Below, in pieces: positions 8,644-16,995 of a DNA stretch of 64,000 nucleotides. The DNA is from Lysinibacillus sp. KCTC 33748 (lineage in GTDB: Bacteria > Bacillota > Bacilli > Bacillales_A > Planococcaceae), in the NCBI RefSeq assembly GCF_002237755.1, contig NZ_MWSJ01000020.1, positions 1 through 64,000 of the forward strand, written 5' to 3'. Under the pieces are notes generated by a model, which was not told where the DNA came from, did not search any database, and worked only from the letters and a program-made list of their open reading frames with translations. The translations under genes were made by a program, and so were the position numbers. The stretch's first letter is position 1, and each line of letters begins with the position of its first letter.

Positions 8644-9579
8644 ATGATTATATGTCTATTGCTAATTATTGTTTCACTCGTAGGAATTATTATTTTTCAG
8701 ATGAAGGCAAAGAAACAACAAGATGCTGAGATTCAATACATGCATCAAAAGCTGCAAACAATCATTGATGAACAATCGAACGAAAAGATTTTAGTATCGA
8801 CAGCTAATCAAGAATTACAGCAGCTACTAATCGCGATGAATGCATTGTTAGACCACAAACAAAAAGTGCAAGTAACACATCGAAAAATGGAAGGTTCCAT
8901 GAAAAAAATGTTGGCCAATATTTCACATGATCTTAAAACACCTTTAACAGTTGTGCTCGGTTATACGGAAATGCTGCAGCTACAGCCATCCCTTAGTGAC
9001 GAGGAGCGGCAGCGCTTGCTCACAGGCGTTCATTCGAAAACATTGGACGTATTAAAAATAATCCATACATTTTTTGATTTGGCAAAATTGGAGGCTGGAG
9101 ATACAGATTACCCAATGACGAAAATTAACGTAAGTGAAATTTGCCGGAAAAACATTTTATCATTTTACGATATGGTCATGTCATTGGGATTAGAGATTGA
9201 TATAACAATACCTGAGATATCTGTATATGCACTTGGTAATGAGGAAGCATTAGATAGAGTTTTGAATAATTTATTGTCAAATGCGATTGCCTATGGGGCG
9301 GCAGGAAACATCATTGGACTCACAGTAAGAACTGATGATACGAATATTTGTATTGATGTATGGGATCGTGGTAAAGGGATTGACGAATATCATATTGATA
9401 ATGTTTTTGAAAGAATGTATACGCTTGAGGATTCTAGAAATAAATCCTTCCAAGGGAGTGGACTTGGCTTAACGATTACAAAACGTCTTGTAGAATTAAT
9501 GGATGGCTCCATCCAGCTTTCCAGTATTCCATATGAGAAGACCATTTTTACGATTTCACTAAAACGAATGATGTATTGA
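8644..9579 (+). CDS. Sensor histidine kinase, one N-terminal membrane helix
   Basis: A 311-residue kinase with a single helix (3-20), a coiled-coil-like linker (25-85), a HisKA domain with phospho-acceptor H95 in NISHDLKTP, and an HATPase domain with NNLLSNA, DRGKGID and GSGLGLTI boxes. There is no extracellular sensor domain. Kinases of this kind often sense antibiotics through an associated ABC transporter rather than directly; that fits the exporter genes that follow, but it is inference. It partners with the response regulator 5 bp upstream. Confidence 0.9.
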   Translation: MIICLLLIIVSLVGIIIFQMKAKKQQDAEIQYMHQKLQTIIDEQSNEKILVSTANQELQQLLIAMNALLDHKQKVQVTHRKMEGSMKKMLANISHDLKTPLTVVLGYTEMLQLQPSLSDEERQRLLTGVHSKTLDVLKIIHTFFDLAKLEAGDTDYPMTKINVSEICRKNILSFYDMVMSLGLEIDITIPEISVYALGNEEALDRVLNNLLSNAIAYGAAGNIIGLTVRTDDTNICIDVWDRGKGIDEYHIDNVFERMYTLEDSRNKSFQGSGLGLTITKRLVELMDGSIQLSSIPYEKTIFTISLKRMMY

Positions 9580-9587
9580 ACAGCCGT

Positions 9588-9625
9588 GCTTGTAGAGCAT
9601 TTAAAATGCTTTACAAGCTTTTCTT
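9588..9625 (+). terminator. Terminator after the kinase gene
   Basis: GCTTGTAGAGCATTT pairs with AAATGCTTTACAAGC, then TTTTCTT. It separates the two-component genes from the ABC genes, so the latter need their own promoter; TATAAT at 9680 is a possible -10 box. Confidence 0.85.
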
Positions 9626-9716
9626 CTGCGCTTAAGAAATTTGTAAGAATCCATTAATAAATTAGAGAGTTTCATTTTTTATAATAAGGATAGTTAAATG
9701 TAAGGGAGAGATTTAC

Positions 9717-10640
9717 ATGACATATATTGTGAAGACAAACCAGCTCACGAAAGTGTTTGAGGGGAAAGAAGTCGTTTCTGCTGTTACTATGCATGTGAAA
9801 AAAGGAGAGATCTACGGTTTTTTAGGTCCTAATGGTGCCGGTAAAACGACAGTCATGAAAATGCTAACAAACCTTACGAAGCCAACGAGTGGAGATATTG
9901 AAATCTTTGGTGAGAAATTAAATGACCGCTCATACGAAGTGCTGAAAAGGATGGGGACGATTATTGAATACCCAATTTTTTATGAAGATTTAACGGCAAA
10001 GGAAACTTTAGAATTACATTGCGAATATATGGGCTATTATGACAAGAAAGAAATTGCGCATGTTCTAGATTTAGTAAAACTAACAAACACGGAAAATAAA
10101 CGTGTAAAAGACTTTTCCCTTGGAATGAAACAACGCTTGGGTATTGCTCGTGCAATTATTACGAAGCCGGAACTACTTATTTTAGATGAACCGATTAATG
10201 GGCTAGATCCAGTCGGCATTAAAGAGCTTCGAGAGTTATTCAAGATGCTTTGTAAAGAGTATGGCATTACTATTATGATTTCTAGCCACATTTTGGGTGA
10301 AATTGAACAGTTGGCAGATACAGTTGGAGTTATTAAGGATGGGAGATTAATGAAGGAAGTATCTATGGACGCTGTCAATCGTAGTCAGTCAAATTATATT
10401 GAATTGATTATTAATGATGGGAAAAAGGCTGCCTTTATTTTAGAAAGTAAATTAAATATTACTAATTTCAAACTGGTGGATGACAATTGTATTCGAATTT
10501 ATGAATTGACAGCTTCGCAAAAGGTGCTATCTAAAACATTGATTGAGCATGATATTGAAATTGAGGGCATTAGCAAAAAAACAAGCTCATTAGAGGATTA
10601 TTTCTTGAAGTTAATCAATGGAGGTGCCACTAGTGTTTAA
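9717..10640 (+). CDS. ABC transporter ATP-binding protein, BcrA-like
   Basis: A 307-residue ATPase with Walker A GPNGAGKTT (37-45), signature FSLGMKQRLG, and Walker B LLILDEPINGLDP, plus a C-terminal extension of about 90 residues. The arrangement matches ATPases of antibiotic-resistance and lantibiotic-immunity exporters (BcrA/SpaF type). ATG at 9717 has AAGGGAGAG 6 nt upstream. Its 3' end overlaps the permease gene by 8 bp, so the two are co-translated. The upstream regulator/kinase pair probably controls it. Confidence 0.9.
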   Translation: MTYIVKTNQLTKVFEGKEVVSAVTMHVKKGEIYGFLGPNGAGKTTVMKMLTNLTKPTSGDIEIFGEKLNDRSYEVLKRMGTIIEYPIFYEDLTAKETLELHCEYMGYYDKKEIAHVLDLVKLTNTENKRVKDFSLGMKQRLGIARAIITKPELLILDEPINGLDPVGIKELRELFKMLCKEYGITIMISSHILGEIEQLADTVGVIKDGRLMKEVSMDAVNRSQSNYIELIINDGKKAAFILESKLNITNFKLVDDNCIRIYELTASQKVLSKTLIEHDIEIEGISKKTSSLEDYFLKLINGGATSV

Positions 10641-11322
10641 TTTAATGCGGTTAGAAATGAAAAAATATCATATTGGTTCCTATATAAAACGAGCTGTTTT
10701 CGCAAATTTTATAATACTAGCTGTTATATTTATGCTTATATTTATTACTAAAGTAGAAGGAGATGTGGATTTTAGAACTTATCAGACGGCATTAGGCATG
10801 ATAGATTCAATTGTAAGAGCAGTATTTATTATTTTTGCTAGTGTGTTAATCGCCAAGTTTATTATTGGAGAATTTAAATATAGAACGATCACTGTAGCCT
10901 TTATGTACCCGATCAATAGAAAAAAACTAATTGCTTCAAAGCTAGCCATAGTTGTTCTTTTTACCTTTAGTGCAATTGTTTTATCGACTATATTTGTCAC
11001 AGCAATTTTTTGTGCTGTTAGTGAGAGTTTTCAATTGCTCCCAGATACGTTATCGGTATCTATCATCATACAACGAATTCCCGCTGTGATCATGAATGCA
11101 GTTTCAGCATCATGCATCGCTTTAATACCGTTGTATTTCGGCATGAGAAAATACTCTATTCCGGCAACGATTTTATCATCTATATTAATTGTATCGGTCG
11201 TATCATCAAATTCGGGTAACTTCACCTTATATGATATTATTTTTATACCTATCATTTTAGCTATTATCGGTATAAGCGTGGCCTACTTATCATTTCGGAA
11301 CATTGAGAAGATAGATATATAA
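10633..11322 (+). CDS. ABC-2 type permease subunit
   Basis: A 229-residue membrane protein with about six hydrophobic segments, the partner of the preceding ATPase. The segment KFIIGEFKYRTITVAFMYP is the typical conserved loop of ABC-2 permeases (E-rich element before the third helix). A GTG at 10633 follows GGAGGTG at 6 nt and overlaps the ATPase stop; the ATG at 10618 lacks such spacing. The transported compound is unknown; peptide antibiotics are the usual substrates of this module type. Confidence 0.85.
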   Translation: MFNLMRLEMKKYHIGSYIKRAVFANFIILAVIFMLIFITKVEGDVDFRTYQTALGMIDSIVRAVFIIFASVLIAKFIIGEFKYRTITVAFMYPINRKKLIASKLAIVVLFTFSAIVLSTIFVTAIFCAVSESFQLLPDTLSVSIIIQRIPAVIMNAVSASCIALIPLYFGMRKYSIPATILSSILIVSVVSSNSGNFTLYDIIFIPIILAIIGISVAYLSFRNIEKIDI

Positions 11323-11333
11323 GGATAAGGAAT

Positions 11334-11382
11334 AGCGCGCGCCCAGTCGGAACGGAAATCAACCACACGTTATGGTGTAATC
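11334..11382 (-). repeat. Truncated copy of the dispersed GGTTGATTTCC repeat
   Basis: On the - strand this reads GTGTGGTTGATTTCCGTTCC followed by GACTGGGCGCG. The same end sequence occurs at 23100, 28810, 42685 and 46398. Only one end of the element is present here. Confidence 0.6.
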
Positions 11383-11395
11383 CTCTTACATGTAG

Positions 11396-11445
11396 AAATG
11401 CCAGACACAAAACCAAATTAAGGTCTTTGTGTCTGGCATTTTTTT
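11396..11445 (+). terminator. Terminator between convergent genes
   Basis: AAATGCCAGACACAAA pairs with TTTGTGTCTGGCATTT, followed by a T-run on the + strand. The other strand has only a short T tract, so it mainly serves the ABC operon. Confidence 0.85.
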
Positions 11446-12709
11446 AAGCAAATATTGTTTGCCATAATAAATAAACATTTAAAGTAACTACAATCACCAC
11501 GACGATCCATCCTAATATAGTAGTAATACGATGGTTGACTAGGCTTCCCATAATGTCACGCTTACTCGTAAAGAGTACAAGCGGTACAAGAGCAAATGCG
11601 ATACCAAAGGATAGAATAACCTGACTTAGGACAAGTGCATAAGTCGCATTCACACCGGATGCAATGATGACTAGAGGCGGTAACATTGTAACAGCGCGGC
11701 GTAAATAGAGCGGTATTTTTTTTCTAATAAAGCCCTGCATCACAACGTCACCTGCGAGTGTACCAACTGAAGAACTAGCAAGCCCTGCAATGAGAAGGCC
11801 AAGACCAAAGGACACTGCCGCCATCGGACCAAGCGCCTCTTTTAATCCACTATAAGCAATATCTAAATCTTCAACTACTACGCCTTGTGTATGGAATACT
11901 GCCGCAGCAATAATAAGCATACTCATATTGATGGCACCGGCAATAATCATCGCGATAATAATATCAATAAACTCAAAACGGAAAATCCATTTCTTCTCTT
12001 TATCATTTCGGCCAACGATGCGATTTTGGGTTAACGAAGAATGTAAGTAAATAGCGTGTGGCATGACAGTTGCCCCTAAAATACCCGTTGCGAGTAAAAT
12101 AGAATCGACTCCTTCAAAGCGCGGCGTGAACATGCCCATTGTTGCTTCGCCCCAATTTGGCTGTGCTAAAAATGTTTGGAATGCAAATGCTAATACGACG
12201 ATAAGCACCATGCCAGAAATGCCTGCTTCAAATGCTCTAAAGCCTCTGCGCTGCAATTCTAAAATAGCAAATGAGCCAACTGCTGTAATAAGCGCTGCAG
12301 GCAGCATTGGAATATTGAATAACAAGTACAGCCCCAATGCGGCACCAATAAATTCTGCAAGGTCGGTTGCAATAATGACCAATTCAGCCTGGATCCATAA
12401 AAAGATAGATGTTTTTTTAGAAAAATGTTCACGTGATACTTCGGGTAAATTTTTACCTGTAGCAATACCAAGCTTTGCCGACAAGGATTGAATTAACACG
12501 GCCATTAAATTAGAAAAAGCGATTACCCAAAGCAATAAATAGCCATATTGTGAACCTGCTGTAATATTTGTTGCGAAGTTGCCAGGATCAATATAGGCAA
12601 CCGCTGCGATGAAGGCTGGACCAAGAAACGGTAAGATTCGTCGCCAACCTGTTATATCTCCATCTAAAACTGCCTCAGCAGACGATTTTGTCATTCGTTT
12701 GTAAACCAT
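11444..12709 (-). CDS. mntH: Nramp divalent metal (Mn2+/Fe2+) transporter
   Basis: A 421-residue proton-coupled importer of manganese and related ions with about 11 membrane segments. The two metal-binding signatures are present: DPGN (41-44, first helix) and the MPH motif in ATVMPHAIYLHSS (sixth helix). GAGGGA lies 5 nt before the ATG. It is transcribed alone. The inverted repeat GTTTCC-N4-GGAAAAC about 40 bp upstream resembles an MntR box, which would give repression by Mn2+. Confidence 0.95.
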   Translation of the reverse strand: MVYKRMTKSSAEAVLDGDITGWRRILPFLGPAFIAAVAYIDPGNFATNITAGSQYGYLLLWVIAFSNLMAVLIQSLSAKLGIATGKNLPEVSREHFSKKTSIFLWIQAELVIIATDLAEFIGAALGLYLLFNIPMLPAALITAVGSFAILELQRRGFRAFEAGISGMVLIVVLAFAFQTFLAQPNWGEATMGMFTPRFEGVDSILLATGILGATVMPHAIYLHSSLTQNRIVGRNDKEKKWIFRFEFIDIIIAMIIAGAINMSMLIIAAAVFHTQGVVVEDLDIAYSGLKEALGPMAAVSFGLGLLIAGLASSSVGTLAGDVVMQGFIRKKIPLYLRRAVTMLPPLVIIASGVNATYALVLSQVILSFGIAFALVPLVLFTSKRDIMGSLVNHRITTILGWIVVVIVVTLNVYLLWQTIFA

Positions 12710-12749
12710 GTTGTTCCCTCATTTCAAAAAGTATCATTAATGAAATAAA

Positions 12750-12766
12750 GTTTCCTAGAGGAAAAC
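12750..12766 (-). promoter_or_regulatory. Candidate MntR operator of mntH
   Basis: GTTTCCTAGAGGAAAAC is an inverted repeat (GTTTCC/GGAAAAC) in the 5' region of mntH. It is similar to the known Bacillus MntR box, with TTTNCCT and AGGAAAC halves. The position between the likely promoter and the start fits a repressor. Binding is inferred. Confidence 0.55.
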
Positions 12767-12979
12767 GATATATTACTATTCTATAGCTTTAGGAAAAAAA
12801 TGTGAAGATTTTTGCCCATTATTATTTTTTGCTCAGTAATGTAGTTAAAGTATGCACAAATTAAATATGTAGTATTAGATAAATGTGTCACTCGATAAGA
12901 TCATAAGATGTGGATATTAAAATATGGAAGACTGCTGTACTGAGATTGCGTTAGTGGTCGAGCTTAATTTATTGTTCTT

Positions 12980-13042
12980 CTCATCATTTTCTAATTAGAC
13001 TTCCACCCTTAGTATCGTTTACGATGAAAAGAAAATGATGAG
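12980..13042 (+). promoter_or_regulatory. 13-bp inverted repeat covering the ribosome binding site
   Basis: CTCATCATTTTCT (12980-12992) pairs perfectly with AGAAAATGATGAG (13030-13042); the latter contains the GATGAGG that serves as ribosome binding site for the regulator starting at 13055. An inner perfect palindrome ATCGTTTACGAT (13013-13024) would stack within the loop. The fold would hide the ribosome binding site, or the repeats may be a DNA operator. Confidence 0.5.
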
Positions 13043-13054
13043 GACTGATTCGAC

Positions 13055-13750
13055 ATGACCAATCGAATTTTAATAATAGAGGATGAAGAGAATATCGCAA
13101 GAGTTCTACAGTTAGAGCTTCAATTTGAGGGCTATAAAGCTGATATGGCACATACAGGGACAGATGGTTTGCTTAAATATCGAGAGCAGCAATGGGATTT
13201 AATCTTATTGGATGTGATGCTACCCGAGATGAGCGGGATCGATGTACTAAAACGGATTCGTGCAACAGAATCGCAGACGCCTGTAATTATGCTAACTGCA
13301 AAGAGTGAAGTGGAAGATAAGGTAAAGGGTCTAGATCTTGGAGCAAATGATTATATAACGAAGCCATTTGATATTGAAGAATTACTTGCTCGCATTCGGA
13401 CTGCTTTAAGATTCTCTCAAAAAGGAAATCTACAACACGCCCAGCCAACATTCGGGCAATTGTCCATGAATGAACAGACACGCGAGGTAATTTATTATGG
13501 AAAAGAACTTCAATTGACACCCCGTGAATATGATTTGCTTTTATATTTACTAAAGCATCCAAAGCAAGTATTGGCTAGGGAGCAAATTTTAGAGGCTGTA
13601 TGGGGTTATGACTATTACGGTGATACGAATGTTGTGGATGTTTATATTCGCTATGTACGACAAAAGCTTGAAGCTGCTAACGATACACCAATTATCCAAA
13701 CGGTGCGTGGTGTAGGGTATGTGCTAAAGGAGCACAAACATGAGACTTAA
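13055..13750 (+). CDS. OmpR-family response regulator (YkoG-like)
   Basis: A 231-residue regulator with receiver acidic residues IIEDEE, phospho-acceptor D53 in LILLDVMLP, lysine in TKPF, and a C-terminal winged helix ending in GVGYVLK. It overlaps the kinase gene by 11 bp. The order regulator, kinase, PepSY protein, PepSY protein is that of the B. subtilis ykoG-ykoH-ykoI-ykoJ region, so it is probably the counterpart of YkoG; that assignment rests on gene order. An inverted repeat upstream could limit its translation. Confidence 0.9.
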   Translation: MTNRILIIEDEENIARVLQLELQFEGYKADMAHTGTDGLLKYREQQWDLILLDVMLPEMSGIDVLKRIRATESQTPVIMLTAKSEVEDKVKGLDLGANDYITKPFDIEELLARIRTALRFSQKGNLQHAQPTFGQLSMNEQTREVIYYGKELQLTPREYDLLLYLLKHPKQVLAREQILEAVWGYDYYGDTNVVDVYIRYVRQKLEAANDTPIIQTVRGVGYVLKEHKHET

Positions 13751-15035
13751 AACAAAAATTCATCTGCTAACAACATTATTAATGCTCGTTTTATTAGTAG
13801 CTACAAATAGTGGTATTTACTTTTTGTATGAGAAGTTTGCTTATAATACCGAATATAAACAGCTCCAAGCACGAGCAAATGAACTAAGCTCGACATTAAG
13901 TCAGATAAACGAGCAAACCGACTTACAGCAAGTTTTAAGAGCTTATATGCCAACAGATGGCGCAGTCTATATTGATGATGGACAGAACTTAAAAATGAAA
14001 GTTCAGGCTACGCTAGAGATGCCTGATGTTCCGTACATTACCTTTACGATGCCGGCTATTTGGATGGACGGAACCGTTGTCCAAATAAAATTACAACAGT
14101 CAATGGAAGAAGTGGCGAGCACATTAGGTTTGCTAAAAGCGATATTGGTGGTCGTATCAATCGTTGCGACAATACCTATATTTTTAGCGAGTTTAGCGCT
14201 CGGTCGCCTTATTTTATTGCCACTCGATCGTTTAAATGAAACGATGCTTAAAAGTGCTACGACGGGTAAGTATGAAAAAATTGAAATACCCGATCAGGGT
14301 GGGGACGAGTTAACAAACATTCATCGTACTTTTAACATGATGATGGAGAAGCTTGAGCAGCATTATCAAAAGCAACAGCAATTTGTATCGAATGCTTCCC
14401 ATGAATTAAAAACGCCCATTACTGTAATTGAAAGCTATGCAAAATTGCTAGTACGTAGAGGCTTTGAAAATAAAGAGGTAGCACAGGAATCACTACAAGC
14501 TATTGTGAATGAATCAGCGCGCATGCATGAAATGGTGTTGCAATTACTTGAGCTAGCCAAAAATAACGAGCATTTTGAAGTACATTGCATGCAGATAGAG
14601 CTTGAACCCTTTTTAAAGAAGATTGCTTTACAAATGCAACAGGCCTATCATCGCTCATTCATTGTAGAGGATAAAATGCCAAATACTATTTATAGTGACG
14701 AAAAAATGTTGAGGCAACTGCTGTTCATTTTACTTGATAATGCCCGAAAATATAGTGAGGATGAAGTCCTCCTACATGCTAAAGAAACTACCAATCATGT
14801 TCTTATTACGATTCAAGATTTTGGAGCGGGGATTCCAAAAGAGCATATTCCCCATTTATTTGAACGTTTTTATCGTGTGAATGAGGACCGTAATCGTAAA
14901 ACTGGAGGGTCGGGCTTAGGGTTGGCTATTGCCCATGAGCTTGCAGGGCAATTGGACATTACGATCGATGTTAAAAGTACGCTTGGTGAGGGCTCAAGCT
15001 TTACATTAGGAGTACCAAAGGAGGGGCAACAATGA
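13740..15035 (+). CDS. Sensor histidine kinase with HAMP domain (YkoH-like)
   Basis: A 431-residue kinase: helix 1 (about 9-30), extracellular domain of about 100 residues, helix 2 (132-158), HAMP (to about 210), HisKA with H221 in NASHELKTP, and HATPase with NAR, DFGAGIP and GSGLGLAI boxes. Its start lies inside the regulator gene, and its stop overlaps the next start as ATGA. The following PepSY proteins may modulate or be governed by this system. The signal is not known. Confidence 0.9.
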   Translation: MRLKTKIHLLTTLLMLVLLVATNSGIYFLYEKFAYNTEYKQLQARANELSSTLSQINEQTDLQQVLRAYMPTDGAVYIDDGQNLKMKVQATLEMPDVPYITFTMPAIWMDGTVVQIKLQQSMEEVASTLGLLKAILVVVSIVATIPIFLASLALGRLILLPLDRLNETMLKSATTGKYEKIEIPDQGGDELTNIHRTFNMMMEKLEQHYQKQQQFVSNASHELKTPITVIESYAKLLVRRGFENKEVAQESLQAIVNESARMHEMVLQLLELAKNNEHFEVHCMQIELEPFLKKIALQMQQAYHRSFIVEDKMPNTIYSDEKMLRQLLFILLDNARKYSEDEVLLHAKETTNHVLITIQDFGAGIPKEHIPHLFERFYRVNEDRNRKTGGSGLGLAIAHELAGQLDITIDVKSTLGEGSSFTLGVPKEGQQ

Positions 15036-15703
15036 AAAAATGGCTATTGATAATTGTTGCCATCATCATTCTTTGTAGTGTAACACTATGGTATGCTCAA
15101 AATCGCTTTTTTCATGCTGAGCCTCTAAGTAAAGCAGAGGCCATAGACCATATTGAAACAATCTACAACGGTCATGTAACAAAGGCTAAAAAGCAAGGAA
15201 ATGACTATGAAATGATATTTACGCGAGATAGAGCCACTTACACAGCGATACTAGATCCTACTACTCAACAAATTAAAGCGTTAAAACTGATGGAGGCAGA
15301 AAGTAAATTATTGTTAACAGAATCGCAAATACGTCAATTTGTTAAAAAAGAATATGGGCGTGTAGAAAGTGTTAAGTTAACAGATCATGTTTACACTGTC
15401 AGGGTTGAAAAAGAGGATAGGCAAAAAGAGTTGGCCCTCGATGCTTTTACAGGTGAGGTGTTATCTGAAAAAAATGTTCAACCAATTGAACGACCTGAAG
15501 TGGAAAAAATTATTTCTGAACAGCAAGCAATAAAGATTGCCCTCCAACAGCTAAATGGAGAAGTGGATTCAGTTGATTATGAGGAAACAGCGGATGGTGG
15601 CTACTATTTAGTCGAAATTGAAACGAAAGATGACGAAGCTGTTTTTCAAATACATGCAGTTTCAGGAAAAGTTATGTCCGTTACTTGGGATGAAGATCAT
15701 TAA
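15032..15703 (+). CDS. PepSY-domain protein, membrane-anchored
   Basis: A 223-residue protein with an N-terminal membrane anchor or signal peptide (residues 4-21, WLLIIVAIIILCSVTLW) and an outside part with repeated PepSY-like units: a-b segments such as LSKAEAIDHIETIYNG and the last SEQQAIKIALQQLNGEVDSVDYEE followed by YLVEIET and FQIHAVSGKVMSV. PepSY domains are found in protease propeptides and are thought to inhibit peptidases near the cell surface. It overlaps the kinase stop by 4 bp, so it is translated with it. Confidence 0.85.
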   Translation: MKKWLLIIVAIIILCSVTLWYAQNRFFHAEPLSKAEAIDHIETIYNGHVTKAKKQGNDYEMIFTRDRATYTAILDPTTQQIKALKLMEAESKLLLTESQIRQFVKKEYGRVESVKLTDHVYTVRVEKEDRQKELALDAFTGEVLSEKNVQPIERPEVEKIISEQQAIKIALQQLNGEVDSVDYEETADGGYYLVEIETKDDEAVFQIHAVSGKVMSVTWDEDH

Positions 15704-15947
15704 AGCCTTCTCATGAAATTCTAATGTTTCTCTTATCGTCCTTTCATCTTTGCTTGATAAGCTAAAAATAGTTAAAGTGAAACTTCGTTCAAAGGGCTTT
15801 CTTCATCTTCGAAGGATAAGGGGTAACACAAGCTATTACACCATGGTGCAACTTGTGTAACCAACATCTGTTGCTCTGAACAAATCGGACACTTACTGGA
15901 TCTTACTGCCAGTTGTGTGCGAGATAAAACAAAGGAGAGATGGACAT

Positions 15948-16475
15948 ATGAACATGAAAAAAGTGATTTTAATCCCAGCGTTAGTCGGTGCACTTGGTGT
16001 TGGCGCTGTTATTGGCTCAACAACATTATTAACAGGTAATGCTCAAGAGAAGAGGATCGTAACGATGCAGGAAATTGAGAAAAAGGCGCTAGCGGTTGTC
16101 AATGGAACGGTAGCTGATATTGAGCTAGACCAGAATAGTTATCGTTCTGTCTATGAGGTAGAAGTTCATACAGATACAGAAGAATATGACTTGAAATTTG
16201 ATGCCTATACAGGGAAGCTGTTAAAGCAAAAGAAGGAACGTCGAGATGACGATGATCTGGATGTTCATGTAACTGCTGCTACTCTAACAACTAAAATCAC
16301 AAAAGAGCAGGCTATTGAAAAAGCATTAACGAAAGCAAATGGCACAGTGACTAAAACTAAGCTTGATGATGGTATTTATGAAATTGAAATTAAAAATGGT
16401 CAGTATGAATACGAAGTTAATGTTGATGCATCTACAGGAGAAATTGTAAGCTTCGAACAAGATAAAGAAGACTAA
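15948..16475 (+). CDS. PepSY-domain protein, secreted or anchored
   Basis: A 175-residue protein with an N-terminal hydrophobic segment (5-26) and two PepSY repeats: MQEIEKKALAVVNGTVADIELDQ ending in YDLKFDAYTGKLLK, and TKEQAIEKALTKANGTVTKTKL ending in YEVNVDASTGEIVSF. An acidic linker RRDDDDLDVH joins them. A longer frame from GTG 15915 is unlikely, because AAAGGAGAG lies 8-10 nt before the ATG at 15948. A 244-bp gap with no clear terminator separates it from the upstream PepSY gene. Confidence 0.85.
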   Translation: MNMKKVILIPALVGALGVGAVIGSTTLLTGNAQEKRIVTMQEIEKKALAVVNGTVADIELDQNSYRSVYEVEVHTDTEEYDLKFDAYTGKLLKQKKERRDDDDLDVHVTAATLTTKITKEQAIEKALTKANGTVTKTKLDDGIYEIEIKNGQYEYEVNVDASTGEIVSFEQDKED

Positions 16476-16482
16476 TATGCTA

Positions 16483-16530
16483 AAGCTATCTTAAAAGTAG
16501 AGAAATACTTTTAAGATAGCTTTTATTTTA
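16483..16530 (+). terminator. Terminator after the PepSY genes
   Basis: AAGCTATCTTAAAAGTA pairs perfectly with TACTTTTAAGATAGCTT around GAGAAA, then TTATTTTATT. Confidence 0.9.
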
Positions 16531-16671
16531 TTGGTATTAGGGGCGGCACAATGTAGGTAATCAAACTATCGATATGTCTATGTTTTTACCACCTGACAAT
16601 GAAATATTTTCTTCTTTACTTTTTTTAATTACAGGCGTAATATGACATCATTATAAAAGTTTCAAATTTCT

Positions 16672-16880
16672 AAATCGCTGAAGCAATTAGACGCGGGGGA
16701 ACCAATTTTTACGGATTACATAAGTAATTCTTGGGGTGAATCTCTTCATTTTGAAGGGTAGGGCTACTCAGGTCCGAATCCGACAGCTAACCTCGTAAGC
16801 GTTAAGAGCAGAAAAGTGGAGCTTGGCAGACGAATGAGCGTCTACAAGTCTTATTTAGTGATGACTTGTAGGCTTTTTTT
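16672..16880 (+). promoter_or_regulatory. Cyclic di-AMP riboswitch (ydaO/yuaA) with terminator
   Basis: The aptamer has the conserved blocks GACGCGGGGGAACCA, TTGGGGTGAATC, GGGTAGGGCTACTC, GTCCGAATCCGACAGCTAACC and TCGTAAGC. A terminator follows: TCTACAAGTC pairs with GACTTGTAGG and is followed by seven Ts (to 16880). The class turns off K+ uptake genes when c-di-AMP is high, and the gene downstream is a K+ importer of that type. Confidence 0.93.
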
Positions 16881-16995
16881 GTCTTCATTCTAAAAATGAA
16901 ACAAGGCCCCAGTGAACGGCACAAAACCGATTATGCTAAAGTGTAATCGATTTAGAAATGCGAAACACATTCTATGAAACTAGAAGGTGCAGAAT

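Noticed and set aside
12063-12491. 142-codon frame opposite mntH
   Set aside because: Fully antisense to a clear Nramp gene, with no start site and no family-like sequence.
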